Source of the DNA: Lepidurus packardi
Taxonomy: Eukaryota > Arthropoda > Branchiopoda > Notostraca > Triopsidae
Assembly: GCA_023053545.1 (NCBI GenBank)
Contig: JAKZAN010000007.1
Coordinates: forward strand, 2,542,001 to 2,606,000
Direction of reading: 5' to 3'
DNA: 64,000 nucleotides
Positions 23,785 to 36,611 of this stretch are shown here, one piece after another; positions within the stretch are counted from its first letter, which is position 1; each line of letters opens with the position of its first letter. The notes beneath the pieces were generated by a model. The model was given only the letters and a program-made list of their open reading frames with translations, was not told the DNA's origin and did no database searches. Position numbers and translations under genes: made by a program.

Positions 23785-26700
23785 ATGGCAACAAAGGGAG
23801 CAACTCGGGGGCCTGTCATCACCGAAGCCTCTTTAAATCCATGTATCCGAGCGATGGAATACGCCGTCCGCGGCCCGCTCGTCATCCGAGCTTCCGCCAT
23901 CGAAAAGGAGCTGCAACAGGTGATAATTTTTCCTCGAACTTTTTAAGTTGGTCTCGATTTCCGAAGGCCGCTCATTAAACGTTGCCTTTGAAGCGTACCA
24001 AAGGCCCAAGTCAATATACTCCGATCATTTGCGAGTGTTGGCACTTGGACTGTTTTTCTGAAAAGACCCTTTTCTATTTGTTCAGTGCCTGGGCAGAGCT
24101 AAAAATAATTATTCTCACGAAATCCTTTTTTTAGTTATTTTTTGTTTACAAAGGGAGACGTTGGAGTTCTATCCCCTTTGTTTGATGACAAATTTCTTTA
24201 ATTTTTCATTTCTTATTTCTTTGATTTCAAAAGTTGAAACGCTTGGGTTCATTTTACGATGAATTTTACTGTTATCATCGCCTGCAGGGACATAAGAAAA
24301 TCGTTATCTGATGATCTGGTCCGAAACTTAATATCTTTCCGTGGCCTCTTCCTTGGTAGCCCCAAGGCGTGAATTCTTGAAAATTTCCTGTCTCAAATGC
24401 ACTTTCTAGATTGTGCAACATTATTACTATCAAAAACATTCCGCAAAATATTATGGATGAGTTTCAGAAAAAGAAAACTCTTATTGTTATCCAGTTTGAA
24501 TTATTTTCTGTTTTTTTATTATTTATCAAGTTTTGCTGTGTAAATTTTTTTTATCTAATTTATCTTATTATGTAATTGAGACATGTAAAGGTATCATTGT
24601 CTCAAATGCGCTTTTAAGATTATGCAACATTGTTAGTATCAAGAATATGCCGCAAAGTATTATGGACGAGTTTCGGCAAAAAGAAAACTTGTTGATGTCT
24701 AGTTAACATTATTTTCTATTTTCTATTAGTTATCAATTTTTGCTGTGTAAAACATTTTGTTATGTAATTTGAAAGTAAAAGTGCACAAATAACATTATTC
24801 GAGGTAAATTAAAAAGTTTAGTTTAATTATCAATTAGAAATATGCTTTTATGAAATTATGTTAAGGCATTTAAAGGTAGAAAGTTGTCCAGATTTACAAA
24901 TGGGGAGTAAGTTAAGAAACTGTATGATTTAGTTCAATAGAGCATGAGAGGTTGTCTGCTTTAGCTGCCGAATACTTGTATCTGTCTTTTATATTAACTG
25001 AGTGTTAAATATAAACTGACGCAAAGAAGACTCGCAATAAGCCCCACGTTTCAAATTTCCCTGATAGCATTGCGAATAGCGTTTCCTTGGAGCCTGCGAC
25101 TTTTCTTTTGCTCGCATAAAAAATCGAGCTGACTGTTGTGAAGGTCCGTTCAGCAAGCATTCTTTCGGGTGCTTAACCAAGTCTTTACATTCTTTGATTA
25201 TTTTCCAAACTCTATCCCAAAAATGTTTTCTTCCCCCCATCACACCACTGGTCATGCTGCAGGGCAAAATGTTCAAGGCAAACTGCGATGCCGCGGGCTT
25301 TTGGATCACATCTTATATTAAAACTACTTTGATCTCGATGTGGGCCAAAAAGTTTACGGGACCTGGCTCTGGAATTTGTTTCCTTTTATCGATTCTTCTA
25401 GGAATAAATCCTGTCCCACATCGGTAGTTTTCAAAGAAAGGCAAATTTTCGTGAATCGAATTTTCATAATTTAAGAAATTTCAAGGTTCAAATAATTAAA
25501 CCTAATTAAAACGTCATTCATTTTTTTCAGGGAGTGAGTAAACCCTTTAAGGAGGTCATCAAAGCAAATATTGGAGACGCCCACGCAATGGGACAGAAGC
25601 CAATTACGTACTTGCGTCAAGTATCTCATCTTACTTATCCTAGTTTCGTTTGTATTTTTTTACTTTTTTCTCAAGGTCTTGTTTTCCGTCAATCCTTGAA
25701 GTTTTTAATTGAGTTTCGCTTAAACTTGTAGGTCGTCGCGTTGGTAACGTACCCAGAATTGCTGGAAAGTGCTCAAGGCATTCCCGAAGATGCCAAGGAG
25801 CATGCGCGGACCATTTTAGCGGGTGTAAAAGGCTCCGTGGGCTGCTATTCCGACTCGACGGGCGTGGAAATCATTCGGCAGCACGTAGCGGAGTACATTA
25901 CGCAGCGGGACAAGGCGCAAGCGCAGCCTGCCCGTTTAGACGACGTTTTCCTGTGCGCAGGCGCAAGCGAAGGCATCCGAGCCGTCCTAAAACTCCTTTC
26001 GACAGGAGAAAAGGGCGTGAACCGTACTGGCGTGCTCACGCCCATTCCTCAGTACCCTTTGTACTCGGCTTCCATCGTAGAATATGACATGGAATTGGTA
26101 TAATTTCTTCTTCTTATTTCTTTCTTCTTTGTATAGGGTCTTCTTATTATTGTTATTATTAGTAGTAGTAATAGGAGACTAAGGGGGAGGAGGATTATTG
26201 TATTATTATTTATTATTACCGTCATTTATGACTATTGTTTATAATATTATTTTGTTTCCTTACTACAGGTGGGATATTACTTGGATGAAGCTCGGAATTG
26301 GGCGATGGATATGCCTGAACTACGCCGGGCGCTCAACGATTCCAAGAGCAAGTGCAGGCCTAGAGCCGTGGTGGTGATCAACCCGGGAAACCCAACCGGT
26401 CAGGTTCTTTCGCGAGATAATATTAAAGACATTATCAAATTCGCGTACGAGGAAAATCTCTTTGTCTTGGCGGATGAAGTATACCAGGACAATGTATACG
26501 CTCCTGGATCCGCCTTCCACTCGTTCCGTTCGGTACTCATGGAACTAGGCGCGCCTTACTCCACCCACTTAGAACTGGCCTCGTTCCTGTCCACCTCGAA
26601 AGGCTACATGGGCGAGTGTGGCTTACGCGGCGGTTACTGCGAATTGCTCAACGTGGATCCGGCCGTCCGAGCCCAGCTGCTCAAGAGCATTTCGGCGAAG

Positions 26701-27210
26701 CTCTGTCCCACGGTCTTGGGACAAACGGCCATGGATGTGGTAGTTCACCCGCCCCAGAAAGGCCAACTGTCCTACTCGCGCTTCCAAGAGGAAAAACAAG
26801 CGGTTTTGGATTCCTTAGCCCAGAGAGCTTTGATGGTCGCAGAACAGCTTAACACCATTCCTAGTATACGTTGCAACATCGTCCAAGGCGCGATGTATGC
26901 CTTTCCGTCAGTGGAAATGCCGCCCAAAGCCGTAGCTAAGGCCAAAGAGAAAGGATTAGCGCCAGACGCTTACTGGGCTTTCCAGTTGTTGGAGCAAACG
27001 GGGATTTGCGTCGTACCTGGGTCGGGATTCGGCCAACGACCTAATACTTACCATTTTAGGTAGACAATCTGACAAAACTTTACATTATTATTCATTCATA
27101 TTCTTTTCTTACGATTTAGGACGACGATTCTACCTCAAGTAGACAAGATGAAGGTGATGCTGGCCAAAATTGGGGAATTCCAAGAGGGTTTTTTGACTGA
27201 ACATCAGTAA
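23785..27210 (+). CDS. GPT: Alanine aminotransferase (glutamate-pyruvate transaminase)
   Basis: Catalyses alanine + 2-oxoglutarate to pyruvate + glutamate with pyridoxal phosphate. Five exons, 23785-23919, 25531-25620, 25732-26097, 26269-27059 and 27120-27210, give 490 residues, near the usual length. Diagnostic blocks are [49 protein letters not shown], the PLP-lysine block [11 protein letters not shown] (Lys308), QGAMYAFP and [15 protein letters not shown] chose the ATG at 23785. The frame stays open upstream to 23629 and is rich in Ser/Arg with few acids, so an upstream exon adding a mitochondrial presequence is possible. The AATAAA at 27366-27371 is the likely 3' end and meets PEX13 tail to tail. 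Confidence 0.93.
24391..24790. repeat. Diverged tandem duplication in GPT intron 1
   Basis: Two head-to-tail copies with a period of about 209 bp, starting at 24391 and 24600. Both open with TCTCAAATGC and share 'gcaacatt', 'tattatgga', 'gagtttc' and 'tttgctgtgtaaa' blocks in the same order. No coding content or transposon ends are seen. Confidence 0.65.
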
Positions 27211-27365
27211 AATTATAGTTCAAAATTGGGGAAGTTGATTTTGGAATTTAAAGAAAGTGCCTTAGTTCTGTGGGAGGGATTTTCTTAACAGGGCCAACAT
27301 TTGTGTCTTCTTTAGCGTAGCTATTGAGCTTCTGAAATAATTCGTGAGATCGAAACTGGTGTCAG

Positions 27366-27371
27366 AATAAA
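27366..27371 (+). terminator. GPT polyadenylation signal
   Basis: AATAAA 156 bp past the GPT stop. The minus-strand AATAAA used by PEX13 lies only 20 bp further on, so the two mature 3' ends should overlap. Confidence 0.55.
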
Positions 27372-27390
27372 AAAATATATAAAGTTTTTT

Positions 27391-27396
27391 TTTATT
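27391..27396 (-). terminator. PEX13 polyadenylation signal
   Basis: TTTATT on the plus strand (AATAAA on the minus strand), about 70 bp past the PEX13 stop. It is interleaved with the GPT signal on the opposite strand. Confidence 0.5.
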
Positions 27397-27464
27397 GATA
27401 CATATGGTTATAACCCCTCTTATTATTACAGTACACAAAATACACTCTTTTTTTTGTAGAGTGA

Positions 27465-29099
27465 TCATTTCTCTTCGTTTGGAATCAAAGGTGAAGCAGT
27501 TGGAGCATTTGGAGAAGCTTCGCCAGCCGCTTGGCCCAGAATCGTTATGTGATTCGCAGGGACAAGACCAGTCTGGCCCTGTAGATTGGACGCTAGTAAC
27601 CAGCCGCGAACATGGCGAGGCTGCATGTTTTTGGGGGCCAAACGAAGTTTTTGACCGGTGCTTAGAGGCAATTCGGTGTCTTGGGCGGGGTTGAAATCAT
27701 AATCGGCTTTGGCGAGGAAGTGTTCGCCACAACCTCGAGCCCAGCCTTCTTCCCTCTCGGTGGAGCCTTGCAAGGAGCGCAGGATTCGCCAAATGAGGTA
27801 CGGAGCGGCCACAATAATGGACATGAAGACAGTAATGGGCCATGACGAGCGACTCTTCTTCAGATCGGCTTCGCTTAGAATCCCGTTGTTGTTGACCAGG
27901 GGATTCGGGGCGACATTGGACCAGATCTGACGCCAGGACTCTTCTGCCGGCCGGTCTTTGCGCAAGCCAATCAAGTAAAGCAGCTTGGCAAGCGCCCAGC
28001 GAGCTGTGCGGAAGATGGCCAGAGCCGATAAAATGCTGGACAAATTGGTCCTAAGGCGGCCGAAATGGTCAGCGAGGCCCAAAACGGCGCGGAAAGCGCT
28101 ATGGACGGCTTGTAAAGTGGCGTCCAGCATGGCGCTGATGGAGCCAAAGGTGTGGACGACAGACTCTAATGACTGGAAAGCACCTCGCGCGCTATCTTCC
28201 GCGACTGCAATGACCCTAAACGTAGGCAAACAATGAAAGTACAAGCGAACTGCAGAAAATAAGAAAAGTCTGAACTCCCGGATGAAAAGCTAAAAAAAGC
28301 TGTACTCCGGAAAATAGTTGAACCCCGGTTGAAAAGTTAAAAAAAAATCTTTAGTATGTATTGTACGGAGGTTCAACGAGAAGAGCGAAGACGGAAGTGA
28401 TAGGTTTATGGCAATGATAGAAGTTACATTTAATCGGCCGGGGATAATTTATCCTTCGAAACCACACATGACTTAGGAAAGTTTTAGGAAGAATACTCAA
28501 TTCCGTATAGACAAACCGCTATTGAAATAAGAGATGAAAATATAATAGAATTAGCGTAATTAAAAGAGAAATGCTATAATGCTTTATACATTAATTGAAT
28601 TTAGTGTTAAATTATAGAGCACGTGAAATTTTAATTAAACAGACTCCGCGGCATGGTTTTAATCCCATAGAACATGGGGCTAGAAGGAAAATTAGAAGAA
28701 AGAAGTGGCACTTTTTTTTACCGGTTTTCGGGGTCATACGTGTTCATATAGGGACGATTGTACATGGAATCATAGCTAGAGCCATAACCAATCGGGTAGG
28801 AAGAGTACGGGGAGTGGAGACTACTGGAACCATATCCAGAATAGCGAGGAGTATAGCCATATCCTGCGCTGTAGGAATTAGGTGAGACGTAGCCCATTCC
28901 CATCGGATTTGCGCCCGCTGCAAGTGGGCGAGGGGGTAATGGGGGTGGAGCTGATCCTGATCGTAGGTTGTTACCCGGCTCACTAAACAACAGAGGGGAA
29001 CATTATGAAAACTGTTTGATTGATCAAAACGCGTTATTACCTCCCGGAAGACCCAGGCATGGGATTGGATGGCTGAAACTGGGAAGGCTGGGGTGGCAT
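27465..29099 (-). CDS. PEX13: Peroxin 13, peroxisomal import docking factor
   Basis: An integral peroxisomal membrane protein of the docking complex for the PEX5 and PEX7 import receptors. Exons 29099-29041, 28982-28722 and 28215-27465 give 356 residues. The N-terminus is Pro-rich and then Tyr/Gly/Ser-rich (repeated YG and YSSY patterns), as in family members. The core SARGAFQSLESVVHTFGSISAMLDAT is followed by conserved helices, a membrane segment (WPITVFMSIIVAAPYLIWRI, about 232-250) and a C-terminal SH3 domain at about 273-335 (ALYDF-type start AKADYDF, then VRGWLLAS, TGLVPANHI). The start ATG has a splice-like CCAG upstream, so a 5' UTR intron is possible. Confidence 0.92.
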
Positions 29100-30541
29100 T
29101 ATGTTCACTGGAATTGTTCTCACGCTAGGCCATGGTTGCATCATATATTAAAAACTAAGAAAATCACAATTAACACTATTTTGTATTTAAAATTGCAAAA
29201 CAACTGGCGGCGATCAAGCACCGTGGTTGTTGTCAACCTTGTAGCGAGCAATGTTATTGTTTACGTAACACTTTGGTTGATATGGCAACCTTTAAAGCGA
29301 TAGTCAAAGGAGAACATGAAAAATTACAACATGTCAACTCTTTTAATCTCAAGTCGTTATAGAACTAAAAATCAACTTGCAAATAAGCTCCAAAAGAAAC
29401 AATGGGCAAACCCGAAAAGGCAGAATGTAAATAAAAAACTGTTTCAAGAGTTTCGGTACTGCTAGGCCCCGCCTCCATCGGTATGCTTTACGCTCGCATT
29501 GGTTCCTGATTGGCTCATCATCGCCGTTCCCTGAAAGGGAAAACATGGAGTCGTGATTAAAACAAAGGTTGTTGGACAACCGAACTCCCACAGAAAGAAA
29601 GTGATCCAGTCGCGTTTGGGTTTGTGGTCTTTCCAAACCGGAACTTGGTGGTCCCCAGTCTTGCGTCCTTTCCGCCTTGGGAACAAAAAAAAGAAAAAAC
29701 ATTTTTGAAAATAGTTAGTAGTACAGTAGGCCACGAAGGATAATTCGGTTAAAAGCCACACACACCTCCGGTAGACTGTGTTGCAATTTCTGCTTTGCAT
29801 TTCGTTTACTTGTGTGACAAGTTCCAGTTTGTTAGGACAAATTCATTTGTGCCATGACCCCTTGACAGTATCTGCTGTAGTTGTTCAAATTCTGTTTGAA
29901 ACAGACGTGGGTCTTTGATTGTCAGTAAGTGCGTTTCACTCTCACTAAGTTCTATTTAATCCCATACCTCTAAGTTTTATTTTATTAACCAAACCACCGT
30001 ACAAATCCTTTTTATAGGCAATTACAAAATTTTAATGATGTATCTGACCTACATCTACTTTATTCTTACAAAATTCTTAAAGTAAACAAGAAAAGGAACG
30101 TGGTAGTCTCAATCGGATCATTCAGCCATTTCCAGGTCACTAACATGCTACAACATGACTAACTTTGCTACCTTTGTAGTGCTTCATTTGCATAACCCAC
30201 AGCACAGAGAACAAGCAAGTGCCTCTTTTGAGCGCCCACTTTCCCTATCTTTATAATCGAGGAGAAGTGAAAGTGGCTTTGGAGAACCCAGAGTCATTTT
30301 TTTTTTACAAAGAGAGAGATGAAAAGAGGTACAATTTGCCCCAATCAAAGCCTGGATTGCCTGATTAAGTTTTTCTATTTCCATTTGTAGTTTGAAAAGA
30401 AAATGAGAAAATCTAAAGCTAACGACGACCTGTTTCATCTATTTTTTTTTATTATTTTTTTTTGCAGAGGATTTTTGGTTTGTGGCTGGTTTCTTCTTTC
30501 CAAAAAACCCAACTCGGTTTTGTGTTCTTATTTTTGAGGCC
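29100..30541. other. Divergent upstream region, PEX13 (-) / furin (+)
   Basis: Mostly AT-rich. A minus-strand open stretch at 29462-29700 has an acceptor-like start (long pyrimidine tract then CCCAAG) and ends before a GC-rich stop region. It could be an exon of an unrecognised small gene, but I see no family match and do not call it. Confidence 0.3.
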
Positions 30542-33500
30542 ATGGAGGCGCCTCTTTACCGATGGCTGGCAAGATACTTATTATTGACGAGTTTATGCCT
30601 AATTACTTGCCGAAGCGCTTTGGGGCTCAGTAGACGTCCTCACATTTACATGAACCAGTTTGCTGTTCACGTTCCCAATGCCACAGAAAGTTATATCCGT
30701 GAATTGGCGGATAAGCACGACCTCCTCTACCGGGGACAGGTAAAAAATAGCTCTAAATTTCCGTATTATTGTTTTGTACTTTGGTTTTTAGTGTATGTTC
30801 CTTATTACTTCCGGATCGGGTAACCTTCGTAACAATTCTGCTCCAACCCAAAAGGCCTTTAAAAATTCTTGGTTTCTCTGGGATATTTTTAGGAGATGAC
30901 AAGGAAAAAGATAGAAATGGGTGGGAAGACGATGTTGAATAAAGTAGACCAAAAGAAAGCGAGTTGAACACTTTCTCATTGACTTTCCCTATAACTTGCA
31001 TCTTTAAGAAAATACTGTTTTTTAACCCCTTTTTATAATCTAGAAAGAGAAAGGTAGATACAGTAGACACATTGTTACTAGTCTGCTAGACTTGTATGCA
31101 TACCTTGTACCCCTATCTGCGTTCCGCTTCAGTTAAGAAATGGATGACGTAATGGCAATTTAGGTGAAGATCAGAAATGTGCAAGGAGATAGAGGAAAAG
31201 ATACATTGCAGTTAGCTTTTCCTTTTCGGCTTTTCTCTTTCTTCGGGTTTTTTCGTTCTTTCTTTCTTTTTTGAAAAGTCAGGCAAGAAGAACCCAGAGC
31301 TGTTTCGGGTCTATTTTTTAATAAATTGGAAATGACCTAAAGTAGTGATTATTTTGTTTGCTTTTGTTTCTTATAGATTGGATCGTTGGAAGATTTTTAT
31401 CTGTTGGAAGAGCCACGTTTGCATCGCCGATCGCTTAACCATAGCCCCGCCCACCACAGTAAACTCTTGAACGAAGGGGGCGTGGCTTGGGTGGCTCAGC
31501 AAACAGAGAAGAAGCGGGTCAAACGAGATTTTACGCCCTTGAGGCAATCCAGACATGATTTCCCGGATCCTTTATATACCGATCAATGGTACATGGTAAG
31601 AGTCAGCCCTTTTCTCCTTTTTTGGGGGGTAAAAAGCGAGCTTTTAAAGTGTTTATTTTTTTTTTATTTTTGAGTTTCAACATTTTCTTCGGTTTTCATT
31701 AATTTGTACTTTAAAAGAGGTTTTTGCTTTCTTTTTAGTTCTTAGCCTTTGTTTTGTTTTCTGGGAGCTTTTTAAGGTTTCAAGAACTCCTTCAGTTGTT
31801 GTTTTCAGCATTTTTTGCATTCCTTGAAGTGGATTATTTTGTAACATTCCATAGATTGTCTAGTTAATGATGGGTATTGATTGATTTTTAGAACTATAGT
31901 ATAGGCGGTGTGTAGACAGGGATGTCTGAAAGTCCCAGAAGAGGAAACAAGTCAAATTCCTAGTAAATGAACTCAAGGTCGTTTTTGATTACCTACTGTT
32001 TTTGATCTTTAGAAGGCTTTTTGCCATTTTAGGTATTAACCTTGTGTTTACGGATTTCTGGTGTATCTTGTTTATTTTAGTTTTGTAAACATGTTTTTTT
32101 TTCTAATTAAAGAACCGGAATGGGTTTTTAAATTCAAGAAATGAGTGAAGGGAAGTTACTTTCCTACAGACATTTAAACTTATTAAAATATTGTAGAAGT
32201 TTTATTCATTAACATTGAATCAATTTATTAACCTGATTCAGTATGAAATTAATTTATTGCGTTGTATTGATCCATTTAGAATGCTGGAGCAGAAGGTGGA
32301 TGGGATATGAATATTTGGCCAGCTTGGCAGAAAGGATACACGGGAAAAGGCGTGGTTGTGTCCATTCTTGACGATGGCATTCAGACCAATCACCCAGATT
32401 TGGCGCCAAATTACGATCCTTTGGCCTCCACCGACATTAACGACGCAGGTAATTCATTCTTTCATTCATTAAATATAATTATATATAAAAATATAAAAAA
32501 AGAAATATAAATACAATTGTGTCGTACTTTCGTTAATTGTGAATGGATTGTTATGGGTTGAGTAGATGAGGATCCTAGTCCGAGGGATAATGGTGATAAT
32601 AAGCACGGGACCCGGTGTGCAGGAGAGGTGGCGGCCGTAGCGGGAAACGGCGTGTGTGGTGTGGGCGTGGCCTTCAACGCGTCGATTGGTGGCGTGCGGA
32701 TGTTGGACGGCGCAGTGAATGACGCCGTGGAAGCTAAAGCTTTATCCCTCCGTCCGGATCATATTGACATTTACTCGGCTTCCTGGGGACCCGAAGACGA
32801 TGGCAAAACGGTAGACGGACCCGGACCGTTAGCGAAGCGCGCCTTCATCAACGGAATCATCAAAGGGCGGGATGGGAAGGGTTCCATTTTCGTCTGGGCC
32901 TCCGGCAACGGCGGTCGACACGAAGATAGTTGCAATTGCGACGGATACACCAACTCGATCTTCACCTTGTCCATCTCGTCGGCCACCCAAGGCGGCCTCA
33001 AGCCCTGGTATTTGGAGGAATGTTCCTCAACCTTGGCCACGACCTACTCCTCTGGTCGGCCGGATGTGGACAAAGGCGTGGCTACGGCAGATATGGACGG
33101 TGCCTTGCGGCCGGAATTCTTGTGCACCACTGAACACACAGGTAAAAAAAAGCTTGGTCCACTTTAACCGTGCATGTTCGTAAATTCTCATGAAAAATAT
33201 GCTTCTTAGGAACGAGTGCGTCGGCTCCGTTAGCCGCTGGGATGTGCGCCTTGGCACTGGAAGCTAATCCGAGTTTGACTTGGCGCGATATGCAGCATTT
33301 GGTGGTCATGTCTTCGCGACCGGGCCCCTTGCATGATCCCAATTGGGTTACGAATGGTGTGGGCCGGAAAGTGTCGCACAAGTTTGGGTATGGGTTAATG
33401 GACGCGGGTGCAATGGTGACTTTAGCCGAGCAGTGGACCTCCGTGCCGCCCCAACACGTCTGCCAGACGCCGGTGGACAGCACGGAACGCCCCATTCCAG

Positions 33501-36240
33501 CCGGATTCGGACAAAAACTGGAAGTTTTGATCGATACAGATGCCTGCGCGGGCTCGCCGCATGAAGTCCGCTTTTTGGAACACGTACAGTGCCGTTTGAC
33601 ATTGAGGTACGCCCCCAGAGGGAACTTACGGCTCAGATTGACGTCGCCGTCCGGCACGCCCACCGTTTTGCTCTTCGAGAGGCCCAGAGACGTGTTGGAT
33701 TCCGTCTTTGAAGATTGGCCTTTCATGACGGTTCATTTCTGGGGAGAAAGAGCCCAAGGCAGATGGAAATTGGAGGTGATAAACGCGGGCAATCGTCGCG
33801 TTACTAAACCAGGTGATAAAGATAGTATATTTTAAATTTTGTAATATATTTAAAAAAAATATTTAAATAAGTATTTTTACATTTCTGTATTCATTTTATT
33901 TACCAAATCATGTATTTCAAGGGTGGTTTCACGACCGTTCATTCATTTTATTCATTACATTTTATTCATTGATTTTTTTTCCGCTGTTTAAGGGATTTTG
34001 AAAAAGTGGCAACTGGTGTTTTTCGGATCGGATACGAACCCGGTGAGGCTAAGGCCGTCGCCCGGCGGCCTGCCACCCCCTCAACAGCAAGCCGTGCCCC
34101 GTTTCCAGCCTATACCGCCCACGAGGAGCAACGTTTTCTTTCCATCAGATTTTACGGGCATCTTCAACTTAGCAGCCGCAGGTTCACAGCCAGTTACGTG
34201 GAGATCATTCCCCCAGACACGCCCCGTGGCCGTGACCAAAGCCTGGGAGGAGCAAAGTACGAGCCAGTGCCCCCATTTCAGCTGGGAAGGGTAAAATTTT
34301 GTTCCTTACTCTCTCTAACATTTTTAGAGCTTTTTTTAAAATACGAACTATCGTAAGTTTTCAATATGAACGAATTCTCAAAATTTTAACATGATAGTAA
34401 TATAAGATAAATCTGAGATAATTTATAATAAGATATTCTTGAATATAGAATATAATAATAAATAAATAAAATAAGTTAAGAAATATAACAATTTAATAAA
34501 AATTCATTTAGATATTCATATTATGATGAGAATTTACATTAGCGGGCATGGAATACAATTAGGCGCTAATTAGGAGGAATTCTTATTAGGCGTTGTGTGG
34601 AGGAATGTCCTTTGCGCCACCATGCCGGAACCGATGGGCGGTGCTATCCTTGCCACCCGACGTGTCTTTCCTGCACTCTGTCGCCCTTCACGTGCAATCG
34701 CTGCGATCGTCGCTTGCTCCTGCACGACGGACAGTGCTTAGCAGCATGTCCAGCCGGGTTTTCTGAAGCCGAAGACTCGTGCGCCGTCTGCCATGAAGAT
34801 TGTCACACCTGCCACGGCCCAGGAGTGCAACACTGTCTTACGTGTCCCTTTGACAAGTTCCTGCTCATGGGAACGTGCGTAGACCACTGTCCGGATGGCT
34901 ATTGGCAACCGGCAGAGGACAACACCTGCTTCCCGTGCACCCAAGGCTGCGTGCGGTGTGATAGCCAAGAGTGCCTCATCTGCGAAGACCGTTGGGAGCT
35001 GGATAGCAATGGACGTTGTATCCCTGAAGGCGCTAACATGTGCCAGAAAAGTAAGTGACTATAATTTTAATGAAGTTATTATAATTAAGTCTATTTACTT
35101 TGGGAAAATTTTATATGGTTTTCTTAAATATATGTTTTCGATCATTTTGTAGACGAGTACATGTCCAATAGCAGCAGCTGTGGGGCGTGTCATAGTACCT
35201 GTGCTACCTGCTCGGGTCCTTCAGCACTGCAGTGTCTTTCCTGCCTGGAAGGGTTTGCATGGGTGCCGAGTTTGGGTCAGTGTTTGGCTCAGTGTCCATC
35301 AGGCACGTTTTTGACCACGGAAGCAGAAGAAAACGCCCCGTTTTGTTTGCCCTGTGCGGACTCTTGCGATGCCTGTACTGGCCAGAAAGCCTGTACGAGC
35401 TGCCGTTCCGGATTGGTCCTTTTCAATGGAACTTGCTTAGCTGGTTGCCCCGATGGGTAAGTTGGATGTCTTTTTCTGGGGTCATAACATGCTTTTCTTG
35501 GAGGGGAGGGGGTATTTTTTTAACAAATATATGAGCCATTTACATTAGCATATAGTTTTACGAATAACTTTAAAAAAATGATGACCGTCTGTTAATGAAC
35601 GTATTATATTTTTATTCAGGTTTTACAGTGATCTAGGATGTTGCACACCATGTGACGAAGCCTGCGCAGCCTGTTCAGGGCCAGCAGAGCACGATTGCGT
35701 TCAGTGCGCAGCTTCCAGAGCTTGGCTTGGCTCGGAATGCGTGACAAGTTGCCCCAAAGGCTTGCAAGTGGCACGCCCCTTTTACCGGGATGAGCAGGGC
35801 GAATTCACTTGCGTATCGGAACAAATCACGTAAGAGGGATATATAATTTCTTTTCAAAGCTAAAAATTAAAAAAAAAATTGCTTTGCTTGGTTTCTCCAT
35901 TCTTAGTTCTCTGTCTGCAGCATTCGAGTTTGTGACGGAAACTTCAGGAAGGGGCGCAAGGGCGGGGAAAAGCATGGATCAGACCAGTGGTAGCTCTCCG
36001 AACCAAAGTTGGATGGCTTCGATGACTTTCCTGGCCGTCGCGGTGTGTGGCGTGAGTGCGGCCGTGCTAGGCATCGTTTTCGTCTGTTTTCAGCGCCGGA
36101 AAAGCTCAGTCGATGGCCTTTCGTACCGTAAACTACCCCGCATTGATGCTGGGATGGGTTCCGGCAATGAGAAGGTGCTGCTTTCGCCCTCAGATCTGGA
36201 TGATGATTACGAGTCAGAAGAGTTTTATGTCCGGACATGA
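30542..36240 (+). CDS. Furin-type proprotein convertase (Fur2/PCSK5-like, membrane-bound)
   Basis: A Ca-dependent subtilisin-like endoprotease of the Golgi that cleaves after paired basic residues. Exons: 30542-30739, 31377-31595, 32280-32448, 32566-33141, 33210-33812, 33993-34290, 34590-35050, 35153-35456, 35620-35829, 35907-36240 (3372 nt, 1123 residues). It has a hydrophobic signal, a prodomain with autocleavage site KKRVKR (ends at 116), the catalytic triad Asp170 (ILDDGI), His209 ([10 protein letters not shown]) and Ser390 (GTSASAP), and the oxyanion Asn310 (ASGNGG). A P domain ([14 protein letters not shown]) follows, then many CxxC furin-like Cys-rich repeats (about 565-885), a transmembrane helix ([23 protein letters not shown]) and an acidic tail ending [13 protein letters not shown]. 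The long repeat region points to Fur2/PCSK5 rather than short furin. ADAM10 proproteins, encoded nearby, carry sites it could cut. Confidence 0.94.
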
Positions 36241-36611
36241 TGAATCTGTAAACAACAAAGCGAAACAAAAAAATTGAGATGTGATATAAAAAAAGATGGG
36301 GGGGATTTAGCGTTTTTTTTTTTTTTAATTTGCGCCTTGTGTGAGAACAAAGTGCTATCACCAAAAATGTTTCCATAACTTCTCTGGTTTTCCTTTTAGT
36401 GAGTGTGGTGAATTTTGTACATATGGAAAGGAAACACCCTTTTGGACCTGAGAACCGTTGAAAACGGGTGAAAATGCAATTACATTGTTTTAATGACTGG
36501 CTGAATGATTTTAAGGAGTGTATTCACTAATTTACAAGCTATGCACTGGGCAGCTGGGAATTAGACCAATAATGACACCCAGTCGACGTATTTCCAATGT
36601 TTTTTCCATTT

